Below are positions 28,251-38,116 of a stretch of DNA of 64,000 bases, piece by piece. Both the position numbers and the translations under genes were made by a program. Origin of the DNA: Gemmatimonadota bacterium (GTDB lineage Bacteria; Gemmatimonadota; Gemmatimonadetes; Longimicrobiales; Gaopeijiaceae); the NCBI GenBank assembly GCA_028873815.1, contig JAPPNN010000004.1, forward strand, positions 144,829 through 208,828. Direction: 5' to 3'. The notes under the pieces were generated by a model that was not told the origin of the DNA, ran no database searches, and worked only from the letters and a program-made list of their open reading frames with translations. Every line of letters begins with the position of its first letter. Position 1 is the first letter of the stretch.

Positions 28251-28325
28251 GCTTGCCTCCGAGGTCCGGTACGGTTTTGGAACTCCTGTCGGACTGAAGT
28301 AACACACGAGAGAGGGTTGCCTCTG

Positions 28326-30149
28326 ATGGATCCGCCGCTGCGTTTCGTCCTCTGCGGCAGCGTGGACGACGGAAAGAGCACGCTCATCGGACGGATCCTC
28401 CATGACTGCGGTCAGGTGTTCGCGGACCAGATGGAAGGGGTTGAAGAGGATTCGCGCCGATACGGCACTCAGGGCGACGCAACCGATCTGGCTCTCCTCC
28501 TGGACGGCCTGAAGGACGAGCGCCAGCAGGGCATCACCATCGATGTCGCGCACCGTGGCTTCGCGACAGCTCGGCGCCGCTTCATCGTCGCGGACGCACC
28601 CGGCCACGAGCAGTACACGCGCAACATGGCGACGGGTGCATCCACCGCGCGGCTCGCGGTCGTCTTGGCGGATGCACGCAAGGGGATCCTGCCCCAGACC
28701 GCCCGCCACACGCGGATTGCGGCGATGTTCGGGGTGGGCCATTTCGTGCTGGCGGTCAACAAGATGGACCTGGTCGGGTGGGATCATGACGCGTTCGAAA
28801 GCATCGTTTCGGGGTACCGCACGCTTGCCGAGGAGATCGGCATCCCCGACGTGGCGACGATTCCCGTCTGCGCCCTCACCGGCGACAACCTGACGCGTTC
28901 CTCCGGCCGCACTCCGTGGTACACCGGCCCCACGCTGCTCGAGCACCTGGAGGCCGTGGCCGTCGAGCCGCGCACCGCCGGACAGCCCTTCCGCATGCCC
29001 GTGCAGTACGTCAATCGGCCCGATGCGGGCTTTCGCGGCTACTGCGGCCGAGTGGTGTCCGGCACGGTGAAGCCCGGCGACCGGGTGCGCATCTCGCCCG
29101 CCGGAACCACCGCCACCGTTGAATCGATCATGGCATGGCAGGACACCCGGGCACGCGCCAAACGGGGCGATTCGATCACGCTCACCCTCCGGCCCGATGT
29201 CGACGTCACCCGCGGCGACGTGATCGTGGACGCAGACCGCCCCCTCGAAGTGGCGGACCAGTTCCAGGCGAAGATCCTGTGGATGGACGACGCGCCGCTG
29301 ACCGTGGGCCGTCGCTACCGGCTGAAGCTGCACACCCGCGAAGTGGAGGCCACCGTCACCCGCATCCGCCACCGGATCGACGTGTCCGATGGCAGCCAGC
29401 TCGCCGCGCCCCACCTCGGCATCAACGACCTGGGCGTCGTCAATCTCGCGACCAGCCGCCCCGTACCCTTTGCACCCTTCGACGAGAGCCGCGAACTCGG
29501 CGGCTTCATCCTGATCGACCGCGCGACCAACGCGACCGTCGGTGCCGGAACGCTGACCTTCGCGCTCATGCGCGCCGCGAACCTCAAGTGGCAGGACTTC
29601 GACGTCGATGGCGAAGTGCGCGCTGAACTCAAGCGGCAGCGCCCCCGGTGCCTGTGGCTGACCGGTCTGTCCGCGTCGGGGAAATCCACGATCGCCAACC
29701 TGCTCGAAAGGCAACTCGTCACCGAGGGCCGCCACACCTACCTCCTCGACGGCGACAACGTGCGCCACGGCCTCAACCGCGACCTGGGCTTCACCGAGGC
29801 CGACCGCGTGGAGAACATTCGCCGGGTCGCGGAGGTCGCCCGCCTGATGGTCGACGCCGGCCTGATCGTGATCGTGTCCTTCATCAGCCCCTTCCGGTCC
29901 GAACGCGACTTCGCCCGCAGCCTCTTCGAGCCGGACGACTTCATGGAGATTTTCGTGGACGCCTCGGTGGAAGCGTGCGCGGCGCGCGACCCGAAAGGCC
30001 TCTACGCCAAGGCAAAAAGGGGCGAGATCAGGAACTTCACGGGCATCGACAGCCCGTATGAGCCCCCGGAACGGCCGGATGTGCATCTGGACACGGAGGG
30101 GCTCTCGCCGGAGGAGTGCGTCGAGATCGTCATGCGGCGTCTGGCTTGA
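28326..30149 (+). CDS. cysNC: Bifunctional sulfate adenylyltransferase subunit 1 / adenylylsulfate kinase (CysN-CysC)
   Basis: LCGSVDDGKSTLIGRILHD, GITIDVAHRGF, DAPGHEQYTRNMATGAS, NKMDLV; then CLWLTGLSASGKSTIANLLE, YLLDGDNVRHGLNRDLGF. Confidence 0.95.
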   Translation: MDPPLRFVLCGSVDDGKSTLIGRILHDCGQVFADQMEGVEEDSRRYGTQGDATDLALLLDGLKDERQQGITIDVAHRGFATARRRFIVADAPGHEQYTRNMATGASTARLAVVLADARKGILPQTARHTRIAAMFGVGHFVLAVNKMDLVGWDHDAFESIVSGYRTLAEEIGIPDVATIPVCALTGDNLTRSSGRTPWYTGPTLLEHLEAVAVEPRTAGQPFRMPVQYVNRPDAGFRGYCGRVVSGTVKPGDRVRISPAGTTATVESIMAWQDTRARAKRGDSITLTLRPDVDVTRGDVIVDADRPLEVADQFQAKILWMDDAPLTVGRRYRLKLHTREVEATVTRIRHRIDVSDGSQLAAPHLGINDLGVVNLATSRPVPFAPFDESRELGGFILIDRATNATVGAGTLTFALMRAANLKWQDFDVDGEVRAELKRQRPRCLWLTGLSASGKSTIANLLERQLVTEGRHTYLLDGDNVRHGLNRDLGFTEADRVENIRRVAEVARLMVDAGLIVIVSFISPFRSERDFARSLFEPDDFMEIFVDASVEACAARDPKGLYAKAKRGEIRNFTGIDSPYEPPERPDVHLDTEGLSPEECVEIVMRRLA

Positions 30150-30169
30150 GCGACCGGCCACGGGTTACA

Positions 30170-30910
30170 ATGGCGACCCCTGACCACACGGGGCGGAATT
30201 CGGCCCCTGGCGACGAGGCGGGCGCAATGCCGGAGACACGCAGGTCGTTCCTGAAACAGTCGGTGGCGACGGTGGCCGCGGTCTCCGCAACGGGTTGCGC
30301 GCCCGATGGAGAAAGCTCTCGGCGCACGGGCGACCTGAGTGCAGACGATCCGGGCGCAGGGCCGGCCCCCCTCCCCGCCCCCACCCTCCGCGCCGTCGCC
30401 GAAGCCGTCCTCCCGGAGGAACTTGGCGCCGAGGGCCGCGAACGCGCCGTCACCGCCTTCGAACGGTGGTCGGACGGGCTGGAACCGGTCGCCGAGCTGA
30501 GCCACCCGTACCTCGTGCCGGAAACCCGCTATTCGGGCCCGGATCCCAGACCGGGATGGGCGGCGCAGCTTCAGGGCCTCGAGAAGGAGTGCCGCGCCCG
30601 CCACGGTACCAACCTGGCGGACCTCGACGTGGCCGGCCGCAGGCAACTGCTGGCGCGCGGCGTCGGGCAAGCCGGACCGGGCCTCGGATCGGCTGCGAAC
30701 GCGAATCACATCGCCGTCGCACTCATGGCCCACTTCTTCGCCTCGCCGGTCGCCACCGACATGTGCTACCGCCGGACCATCGCGAAACAGCAGTGCCGCG
30801 GGCTGGAGGGGGCGCCGGCCGAGCCCGAGGTGCTGGCCGCGCGGACGAATGGGGCCCCGTCAGAGGGGCGGCGGGGCGCGCTGACGATCGCTACCGGAGC
30901 CGCCCCGTGA
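30170..30910 (+). CDS. Gluconate 2-dehydrogenase subunit 3-like protein with Tat signal
   Basis: MPETRRSFLKQSVATVAAVSATGCAP (possible start 30227); followed by a GMC oxidoreductase with GTGA overlap. Confidence 0.75.
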   Translation: MATPDHTGRNSAPGDEAGAMPETRRSFLKQSVATVAAVSATGCAPDGESSRRTGDLSADDPGAGPAPLPAPTLRAVAEAVLPEELGAEGRERAVTAFERWSDGLEPVAELSHPYLVPETRYSGPDPRPGWAAQLQGLEKECRARHGTNLADLDVAGRRQLLARGVGQAGPGLGSAANANHIAVALMAHFFASPVATDMCYRRTIAKQQCRGLEGAPAEPEVLAARTNGAPSEGRRGALTIATGAAP

Positions 30911-32499
30911 CCCGCGTCATCGAAAGCGACGTCTGCATCATCGGGGCGGGGATCACCTCCGCGATGGTCGCCGAACGCCTCGCCGAACGCACCGGCGCGT
31001 CCATCACGATCGTCGAGGCCGGCGGCCGCACCGCGTCCCTCGCCGAGCGCACCCACACCCGCGCCCGCATGCTGGCCTACGGCGAGAACCCGTACCCGAA
31101 CGACCACATCCCCGACCAGACCGGCACGGGCGAGATGTACCGCCAGATGGTCGTGGGCGGCTCGGCCATGCACTGGGGCGGTGCGATCCCGCGCTACTCC
31201 CCCGAGGACTTCCGCCTCCAGTCCCTCTACGGCCTCGGCTTCGACTGGCCCATCACCTTCGACGACCTGGAGCCCTACTACCAGGAAGCCGAGGAACGCA
31301 TCGGCGCGGCGGGCGAGCAAGGGCCTCCCGACTGCGACCCGCGCTCCAGGCCCTACCCCATGCCCCCGCTCCCGCTGTCCTACAACCTCGCCCGCATGCG
31401 CGAGTGGACCGACCGGGCCGAAGTCCCCTTCTGGACCCAGCCCTGGGCCCGCAACACCGAGCCGTACCGCGGCCGCAACGTCTGCCAGCGCTGCGACACC
31501 TGCGCCGTCTGCCCGACCGGTGCCAAGTACACGCCCGACTTCGCCCTCGACCAGCTCCTCACCGCAGGCCGCATCGACCTGATCCCCCGCACGCTCGTCC
31601 GCCGCCTCGCCCTGGAGCCCGGCACCGACCGCATCGCAGTCGCCGAAGCCGTGAATCGCGACGCTCCCGACGAGCCCGTCGAATTCCGCGCGGGCACCTT
31701 CGTGATCGCCGGCGGCCACGCCTGGAGCTCGCACCTGCTCCTGCTGTCCGCGAACAGCCGGTTCCCCGACGGCCTCGCCAACCGCACCGGCAACGTGGGC
31801 CGCTACATGACCGGCCACTGGTTCGTCAGCGGCTACATCGACCTCCCGATGCGCCTCTATCCCGGCATCTTCGTCAACAACAGCCTGCTTTCGCACCGGT
31901 TCGCGAGTCCCGGACCGCTCGATCGCTACGTGCGGCACGATATCCGCCTGTGGGAGTCGGATGTGGGACGAGCCCCGCGGCTCCGGAACGGGGACGGCAG
32001 CCTCCTGTGGGGAGACGAGATCATGGCAGACTGGCGTGAGCGCACCGAATCCGGCGCGACCGCCCGCATCCGCGCGTACTACGACGTGCTGCCCGACCGC
32101 GACAGCCGCCTCACCCTCGACGGCACGAACACGAACGTGCTCGGCGACCCCATGCCGCGCATCGACTATCGCCCCGACCCGACCACGCTCGACCTCGAAG
32201 ACCACACCCACACGACGATCCTGGGCCGCTTCGAACACCTGGCGCGCACCGCCGGCGGCTCGATCATGAGCACGCGCTCCTCCCGCCTCTACGAGCACCC
32301 GGGCGGCGGCTGCCGCATGGGCGACGATCCGGCGACGAGCGTGGTGGACCGCTGGGGCCGCACCCACGACCACGAGAACCTGTTCGTGGTGGGCGCACCG
32401 ACCATCGTATCGAGCGGCTGCGCCAACGGCACGCTCACCTTCTGCGCGCTGTCGCTCATGTCGGCCGAGGAGATCGGGAAGGGATTCGACCGGACTTAG
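30907..32499 (+). CDS. GMC family oxidoreductase (gluconate/fructose dehydrogenase large-subunit type)
   Basis: GTG 30907; DVCIIGAGITSAMVAERLAE, GGSAMHWGG, CQRCDTCAVCPTGAKYTPD, HPGGGCRMGDDPATSVVD, ENLFVVGAPTIVSSGCANGTLT. Confidence 0.9.
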   Translation: MTRVIESDVCIIGAGITSAMVAERLAERTGASITIVEAGGRTASLAERTHTRARMLAYGENPYPNDHIPDQTGTGEMYRQMVVGGSAMHWGGAIPRYSPEDFRLQSLYGLGFDWPITFDDLEPYYQEAEERIGAAGEQGPPDCDPRSRPYPMPPLPLSYNLARMREWTDRAEVPFWTQPWARNTEPYRGRNVCQRCDTCAVCPTGAKYTPDFALDQLLTAGRIDLIPRTLVRRLALEPGTDRIAVAEAVNRDAPDEPVEFRAGTFVIAGGHAWSSHLLLLSANSRFPDGLANRTGNVGRYMTGHWFVSGYIDLPMRLYPGIFVNNSLLSHRFASPGPLDRYVRHDIRLWESDVGRAPRLRNGDGSLLWGDEIMADWRERTESGATARIRAYYDVLPDRDSRLTLDGTNTNVLGDPMPRIDYRPDPTTLDLEDHTHTTILGRFEHLARTAGGSIMSTRSSRLYEHPGGGCRMGDDPATSVVDRWGRTHDHENLFVVGAPTIVSSGCANGTLTFCALSLMSAEEIGKGFDRT

Positions 32500-32515
32500 T
32501 CCACTGGACTTAGTC

Positions 32516-33646
32516 CTATCGTGAACCCGCCGACGCACCCAGCGGCAGCACCGTCCCGGGGTGAAACGCGGCCCATGCACCCCAGAACGCCACATACGCC
32601 TCGGCGATCGGCCGAAGCCGCCGGCCGGTTCCCGCCAGCGGGCCCGCAACGGGCGTCCCGTCCACCGCCCAGACCGTGCCGGTAAGACCGTCGCGCGCCC
32701 CTCCGTCCGCCGCCTCGAAGGTCGCCGCACGTCCCTCGACCTCCATGCGGTAGGCCATCGCCGCCTGCCTGGGACCGTCCCACAGAACCATTGCGGGGGC
32801 TCCGCCATACGTGATCTCGAAGACGGCGTGATCGCCCGACAGGGCCATGGCCGCGAACGAAAACGCGATCGGCGAGGCCCCGGGCACCTCGGCGGGCAGC
32901 CCCAGCACCCGTTCCTTCGGCGGCAGGCGATCGTCGTCGAGCACGATCGGATAGCCCTCGAAATCAGCGTTGTGAGGGTCGTCGTAGTCCTCTCCGTACG
33001 GGTTCCGCACGTACAGCCGCCAATCGGAGAGGCCGCTGCCGACCCCCACCATCTTCGTCTCCGGGTGAAGCTCCTTCCAGCCGGCCATGGTCATCTCGAC
33101 CACCGGCAGCCGCGCCAGCCGGGTGCCCGACCGGGGGCCGCAGCGCGCTTCTCCCAACATCTGCGGCCAGAACGACTCGTCGGGCTCGTTCCTGTCGTAC
33201 ATCACCAGGTTGGCCTGGTACAGGAAACCGGACACCCCGAATTCGGCGCCCCCGGTCCCGGTCCTGGTGAACGCCAGCGCCGTGCCGGTCAGGGGGCAGT
33301 AGGTGACCGACATGCGGTCCAGGCCGGAGGAGAAGTTCACGATCTCGTGCCGCCACATGATGTTGTGCGGAATCACGATCGTCTCCGTGCCCACGCGGAC
33401 GGCGATCACCCGGTCGGTGTCGCGCACGTAGGCGTTTTGCGGCACCACCGGCGAGATCGGGACGAGCAGCGGATCGGAGAGCGCGGGAATCCCGTCGCGG
33501 CCCACGCCGCCGTCGGCCAGGTAGGCGGGATCGAGGTCGCACACGAATTCGTCGTCCGCGACCGGGCCCACGCCGATACCGTCTCCGGACGCGCAGCCGT
33601 GCGCGGTCAGGGCAACGAGGATGATGCGCGCTGGGAAGGGTCTCAT
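32516..33646 (-). CDS. DUF3179 domain-containing lipoprotein
   Basis: IPALSDPLLVPISPVVPQNAYVRDTDRVIAV..WRHEIVNF, TYCPLTGTALAFTR, FGVSGFLYQANLVMYDR. Confidence 0.88.
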   Translation of the reverse strand: MRPFPARIILVALTAHGCASGDGIGVGPVADDEFVCDLDPAYLADGGVGRDGIPALSDPLLVPISPVVPQNAYVRDTDRVIAVRVGTETIVIPHNIMWRHEIVNFSSGLDRMSVTYCPLTGTALAFTRTGTGGAEFGVSGFLYQANLVMYDRNEPDESFWPQMLGEARCGPRSGTRLARLPVVEMTMAGWKELHPETKMVGVGSGLSDWRLYVRNPYGEDYDDPHNADFEGYPIVLDDDRLPPKERVLGLPAEVPGASPIAFSFAAMALSGDHAVFEITYGGAPAMVLWDGPRQAAMAYRMEVEGRAATFEAADGGARDGLTGTVWAVDGTPVAGPLAGTGRRLRPIAEAYVAFWGAWAAFHPGTVLPLGASAGSR

Positions 33647-33718
33647 TGTCAGACGGGGCCGGCGTAACGAGGATTGAAACGTAAAGTCACTTCCCCGTCA
33701 GGACGACCGCATCCTCCG

Positions 33719-34543
33719 ATGATGACCGCAGCCTCCCGGACCGCAGTCCTGCTCTGCGTGCTTCTGCTGACGCTCGCCGACTCCCTTGCGGGTCAGTGGG
33801 GAGGGCGCAGACGGTGGGCTCCCATACGCAAGCCGGTCGAGGCGGCCGAGCGCGGCGAATTCACCTTCTGCCGTCTTCAGTACCAGTCCGTTCGGCGCGA
33901 GTGGCTGGGGACGGGCTGGAACACGGACTATCCCGACGGCGACCGCAACCTGCCGCTGCGTCTTTCGCAACTGACCACCGCGGACATCGCCCGCAACGAG
34001 CGGGGCGACCCCTTTCACGCGGTCATCAGCGCCACCGAGTCCGACCTGTACGACTGCCCGTTCCTCTTCGTCTCCGATGTCGGGACCGTCGGCTTCTCGG
34101 AGCTCGAGGTCGTTCGGCTGCGAGACTATCTCCTGAAGGGCGGTTTCCTGTGGGCGGACGATTTCTGGGGCGAATTCGCCTGGCGAAACTGGACGCTGCA
34201 GATCAGCCGCATCCTGCCCGAGTACTCCATTGTCCCCCTGGCGCGCGACCACATCCTCTTTCACACGCTCTATTCGGTCGACAGCCTCCCGCAGATACCA
34301 TCGATTCAGTACTGGCGGCGGAGCGGACGAATGGGAACCTCGGAGCGGGGCGCCGAGAGCGCGACGCCCACCATACACGGGATCATGGACGACACCGGGC
34401 GGCTCATGGTCATCATGACGCACAACACGGACATTGCCGACGGGTGGGAGCGCGAAGGGGAGGATGACGAATTCTTCTACCAGTTCTCGCCGGACGCGTA
34501 CGCAGTCGGGATCAACGTGATCCTCTACATGCTCACCCACTGA
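33719..34543 (+). CDS. DUF4159 domain-containing protein
   Basis: FTFCRLQYQSVRREWLGTGWNTDYPDGDRNLPLRLSQLT, LRDYLLKGGFLWADDFWG; C-term INVILYMLTH. Confidence 0.88.
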   Translation: MMTAASRTAVLLCVLLLTLADSLAGQWGGRRRWAPIRKPVEAAERGEFTFCRLQYQSVRREWLGTGWNTDYPDGDRNLPLRLSQLTTADIARNERGDPFHAVISATESDLYDCPFLFVSDVGTVGFSELEVVRLRDYLLKGGFLWADDFWGEFAWRNWTLQISRILPEYSIVPLARDHILFHTLYSVDSLPQIPSIQYWRRSGRMGTSERGAESATPTIHGIMDDTGRLMVIMTHNTDIADGWEREGEDDEFFYQFSPDAYAVGINVILYMLTH

Positions 34544-34554
34544 ACGGGACGCCG

Positions 34555-35172
34555 ATGAACGACTGGTGGGCAGAGGGACTGCTGTTCGAGAACTGCAACT
34601 GCACCGCTGTCTGCCCCGGCCACATCCACTTCAGCCAGAGGTGTACCCACGACGTGTGCAAGGGCTTCTGGGCGATCCGTTTCGAAGACGGACGGGTGGA
34701 CGCATCCGCTCCGGTGGACCTGGCCGGCATCGACGCCGTGATCGTGTACGAGACGCCGCCGGTGATGGTGGAAGGGGGATGGAAGCAGCTGATCATCGTC
34801 TCCGACCACGCCACGGAGGACCAGCGCAGGGCGGTGGAGGAGATCCTCACGGGGGTGCGCGGCGGGCCGTGGGCGGTGCTCGCACGCTTCGTCGCCGAGC
34901 CGCTGCCGACCCGGGCCGCGTCGATCCGCATCGAGGACCTGCCGGCGCGGAAGACCGTGACCGTGGCGGGCCTGCTCACGGGAGCGGTGGACGCGATTCG
35001 CGGCTGGAACCGGGACCGGCCGGTCACGTTCGAGAACATCTACAACAAGATCCACGATTCCACCCAGGTGATCGCCCAGGGCTCCACCCGCTACGACGAC
35101 GGGAAAATCGTGATCGCCAACGAGGGCACCCACGGGCTGTGGTCGCGGTTTCGCTGGACGGGTGACGAGTGA
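34555..35172 (+). CDS. DUF1326 domain-containing protein
   Basis: WWAEGLLFENCNCTAVCPGHIHFSQRCTHDVCKGFWAI; downstream GNADATA-like SRFRWTG end. Confidence 0.87.
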   Translation: MNDWWAEGLLFENCNCTAVCPGHIHFSQRCTHDVCKGFWAIRFEDGRVDASAPVDLAGIDAVIVYETPPVMVEGGWKQLIIVSDHATEDQRRAVEEILTGVRGGPWAVLARFVAEPLPTRAASIRIEDLPARKTVTVAGLLTGAVDAIRGWNRDRPVTFENIYNKIHDSTQVIAQGSTRYDDGKIVIANEGTHGLWSRFRWTGDE

Positions 35173-35792
35173 GCGGAGGAGCCGGGCCGTACGCGCCGCT
35201 CCTGCTGATGTGGCTGGCCATGACAGGCGTGATGATGGCGCCGGTGGTGTGGCCCTGGCTGCGTGCGTTGAGTCGGATCGCGGAGGAGGGAGCCTTGGCC
35301 GCGGTCGGTCCCTTCCCGGCGGTCGGTTCCTTCGCGGCCGGATATGCGGTTGCGTGGGCCGGGTTCAGCGCCGCCCTGGCTGGATTTCACCTGGCGCTGT
35401 CACGCATGAGCGTTCCGGTGCCTTTCGGACTCGAGGCGCCGGTTCACTCCGCCGCAGCCCTGTGGCTCGCCGGAGGCTTCCAGTTCACGCGCCTCAAGGA
35501 GGCCTGCCTCTCTCACTGCCGCTCGCCCGCTGGCTTCCTCCTCTCGCATTGGCGCAGCGGTCCCGCCGGGCACGCGCGGCTCGGCTTCGGGCACGGTCTG
35601 CACTGTGTCGGCTGCTGCTGGGCCCTGATGGCGCTCGCCCTGGTGGTGGGGATGATCAACCTCGTCTGGATGGGCCTCCTCATGGCGGTGATGGTGGCGG
35701 AGACAACGTTGCCGGCGGGCGCGCGCCTTCGGAAACCGGTCGGGGCCCTGCTGTTCGCCGCCGGGCTGGCCGTTCTGGTCGTGGCGCATTGA
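35169..35792 (+). CDS. DUF2182 domain-containing membrane protein
   Basis: GTG overlaps upstream TGA; LMWLAMTGVMMAPVVWPW, CLSHCRSP, GHGLHCVGCCWALMALALVVGMINLVWMGLLMAVMVAE. Confidence 0.87.
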   Translation: MSGGAGPYAPLLLMWLAMTGVMMAPVVWPWLRALSRIAEEGALAAVGPFPAVGSFAAGYAVAWAGFSAALAGFHLALSRMSVPVPFGLEAPVHSAAALWLAGGFQFTRLKEACLSHCRSPAGFLLSHWRSGPAGHARLGFGHGLHCVGCCWALMALALVVGMINLVWMGLLMAVMVAETTLPAGARLRKPVGALLFAAGLAVLVVAH

Positions 35793-35859
35793 GCGGCGGC
35801 ACCAGGCGCGCGCGTTGGCCGGTGCTTTGCCACGTGCGCCGTGCGGCTACCTTTTCCCC

Positions 35860-36723
35860 ATGAGAGTCGCCCTCTTCGTCACCTGCCTCGCCGACCACTA
35901 CTTCGCTGAGGCCGCGGCCGACACCGTGCGCCTGCTCCGCCATCTGGGATGCGAAGTCGCCTTTCCTGCCGATCAAACCTGCTGCGGACAGCCCGCCTAC
36001 AACGCGGGACGGCTCGGCGAAGCGCGGCGGATGGCGGAGCACACGCTCGGGGTGTTCGCGGGTGCGGTGGGCGAACCGGGTGATCCGGCCGCCTCGGATG
36101 CCCCGGCCGCCCCGGATGGCCCGGCAGCTACAGATGCCGTCGTCCTCCCCAGCGGATCCTGCGCCACGATGGTCAAGAAGTTCTACCCGCGGCTTCTGGC
36201 TGGCGGCAGGGACACGGCTCCCCCCACCGCGCTCGCGGACCGCACCTTCGACCTGGCCGAGTTCATCGTCCACCGGCTGGGCGTTACCGAGCTGGGCAGC
36301 GGGCTCGCGGGCCGGCGTGTGGCCGTCCATCAGGGGTGCCATGCGCTGCGCGAATTGCGGCTGGAGACCGAGCCGGCGGTGCTCCTCGAGGGGGCCGGTG
36401 CCGAAGTCGTGCCTTGGGAGGCCCAGGAGGAGTGCTGCGGATTCGGCGGCCTGTTCTCCGTGAAAATGACGGCCGTGTCCGCAGCCATGGCCGACCGCAA
36501 GCTCGACACCCTGCCCGAGGTCGACTGGGTGGTTTCCGGCGATGGCGGCTGCGTGCTGCACCTCGACGGGCGAAACCGGGCGCGGGGCACAGGCGTCGAG
36601 TTCGTGCACCTGGCGACCGCGCTGTGGCGGGGGGTGGCGGGGGATGCCCGCGCGGCCGAAGGGAGCGACGTGGCCGCAGTCCGCGATGCCGCCGAGGCGG
36701 CCCGCCCGCTCGAGGCCCGCTGA
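35860..36723 (+). CDS. lutA: Lactate utilization protein A-like (Fe-S)-binding protein (CCG domains)
   Basis: MRVALFVTCLADHYFAEAAADTVRLLRHLGCEVAFPADQTCCGQPAYNAG; EECCGFGGLFSVKM; followed by lutB and lutC. Confidence 0.92.
   Translation: MRVALFVTCLADHYFAEAAADTVRLLRHLGCEVAFPADQTCCGQPAYNAGRLGEARRMAEHTLGVFAGAVGEPGDPAASDAPAAPDGPAATDAVVLPSGSCATMVKKFYPRLLAGGRDTAPPTALADRTFDLAEFIVHRLGVTELGSGLAGRRVAVHQGCHALRELRLETEPAVLLEGAGAEVVPWEAQEECCGFGGLFSVKMTAVSAAMADRKLDTLPEVDWVVSGDGGCVLHLDGRNRARGTGVEFVHLATALWRGVAGDARAAEGSDVAAVRDAAEAARPLEAR
36082..36138 (+). repeat. Imperfect ~18-bp repeats encoding D-x-P-A-A-x units inside lutA
   Basis: GATCCGGCCGCCTCG / GATGCCCCGGCCGCCCCG / GATGGCCCGGCAGCTACA; protein GDPAASDAPAAPDGPAATDAV. 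Confidence 0.6.
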
Positions 36724-36724
36724 C

Positions 36725-38116
36725 ATGCACACGCGAATCAGGGACTACCCGTCGCGTTCAAGCGAGATCATCCGCGACGACCCAGGTGTCCGCGATGCGG
36801 TCACGGGCGCCACTATCGCCTTCGACCAGAAGCGGCTGCAGGGTTATGCCGAGGTCGATGCCGACGCGTGGCGGCGCTGGGCCGAGGGCGTGAAGAGCCA
36901 CACGCTGACGCACCTGGACCGCTACCTCGCCGAAGCGGAGACACAGCTTGAGGCCAACGGCGCCGAGGTGCACTGGGCGGCGGACGCGGCCGAGGCCCGC
37001 GAGATCGTGATGTCGCTGGCGGCGAGGCACTCGGTGAAGAGCGTGGTCAAGGGCAAGAGCATGGTCGCCGAGGAGATCGACCTGAATCCGGCGCTGGAGG
37101 CCGCGGGGATCGAGGTCTACGAGACCGATCTGGGCGAATACATCCTGCAGCTCCTCGAGGAGGAGCCCAGTCACATCCTGGGGCCAGCCATCCACAAGAG
37201 CCTGCAGCAGGTGCAGGAACTGTTCGCCGACCGCCTGGGCTCGGAGCCGGGGGGCGATCCCGACACGCTCGCGCGGGCCGCTCGCCGCGTGCTGCGCGAC
37301 GCCTTCATCCAGGCGGACATGGGGATTACGGGCGGCAATTTCCTCGTCGCGGAGACGGGCACGGTGGCCCTGATAGAAAACGAGGGGAACATCCGCCTCA
37401 CGACTTCGCTGCCGCGCGTGCACGTCGCGGTCGTCGGCATCGAGAAGCTGCTGCCCCGCATGGCCGACCTCTCCGGCTTCCTCCAGCTCACCGCGCGCGC
37501 GGCGACCGGCCAGCCGATCGGCTGCTTCGTGTCGCTCGTCCAGGGGCCGGCATCCCACCCCGACGATGACGGGCCGGAGGCGGTGCACGTCGTCCTCGTC
37601 GACAACGGCCGCACGGATGTCCTGGCCCACGAGCACGCGTGGGAGGCACTTCGGTGCCTGCGCTGCGGTGCGTGCCTGAACGCGTGTCCGGTATACCGGC
37701 AGACCGGTGGGCACGCGTACGGCTACGTCTATTCGGGGCCGATCGGCTCGGTGCTCGACCCGGGGCTGCTGGGGTTGCACGAAGCCATGCCGCTGCCGTT
37801 TGCGTCATCGCTCTGCGGCGCCTGCGAGGACGCGTGTCCGGTGCGCATTCCCATCCCCGAGATGCTGCTCGAGTGGCGGCGCGAAGCGCAGGAGGAGGGG
37901 CTTACCCCGTGGAAGGAACGCGCAGCGCTGAAGGGACTCGCGAGTGTGGCGACGCGGCCGGGGCTGTACAGGCTCGCGGGCAGGATCGGGTCGCGGCTGG
38001 GGGCGACGGGCGTGGCGCGCGGGCTGCCCATGCTCGGCGAATGGGCCGCCGATCGCGCGTTGCCGCAGCCGAGCCGGCGGACGTTCCGCGAGCTCTGGCG
38101 CAAGGGGATCGAGTGA
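36725..38116 (+). CDS. lutB: Lactate utilization iron-sulfur protein B
   Basis: KGKSMVAEEIDLNPALEAAGIEVYETDLGEYILQL; EHAWEALRCLRCGACLNACPVYRQTGGHAYGYVYSGPIGSVLDP; SSLCGACEDACPVRIPIPEML. Confidence 0.95.
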   Translation: MHTRIRDYPSRSSEIIRDDPGVRDAVTGATIAFDQKRLQGYAEVDADAWRRWAEGVKSHTLTHLDRYLAEAETQLEANGAEVHWAADAAEAREIVMSLAARHSVKSVVKGKSMVAEEIDLNPALEAAGIEVYETDLGEYILQLLEEEPSHILGPAIHKSLQQVQELFADRLGSEPGGDPDTLARAARRVLRDAFIQADMGITGGNFLVAETGTVALIENEGNIRLTTSLPRVHVAVVGIEKLLPRMADLSGFLQLTARAATGQPIGCFVSLVQGPASHPDDDGPEAVHVVLVDNGRTDVLAHEHAWEALRCLRCGACLNACPVYRQTGGHAYGYVYSGPIGSVLDPGLLGLHEAMPLPFASSLCGACEDACPVRIPIPEMLLEWRREAQEEGLTPWKERAALKGLASVATRPGLYRLAGRIGSRLGATGVARGLPMLGEWAADRALPQPSRRTFRELWRKGIE

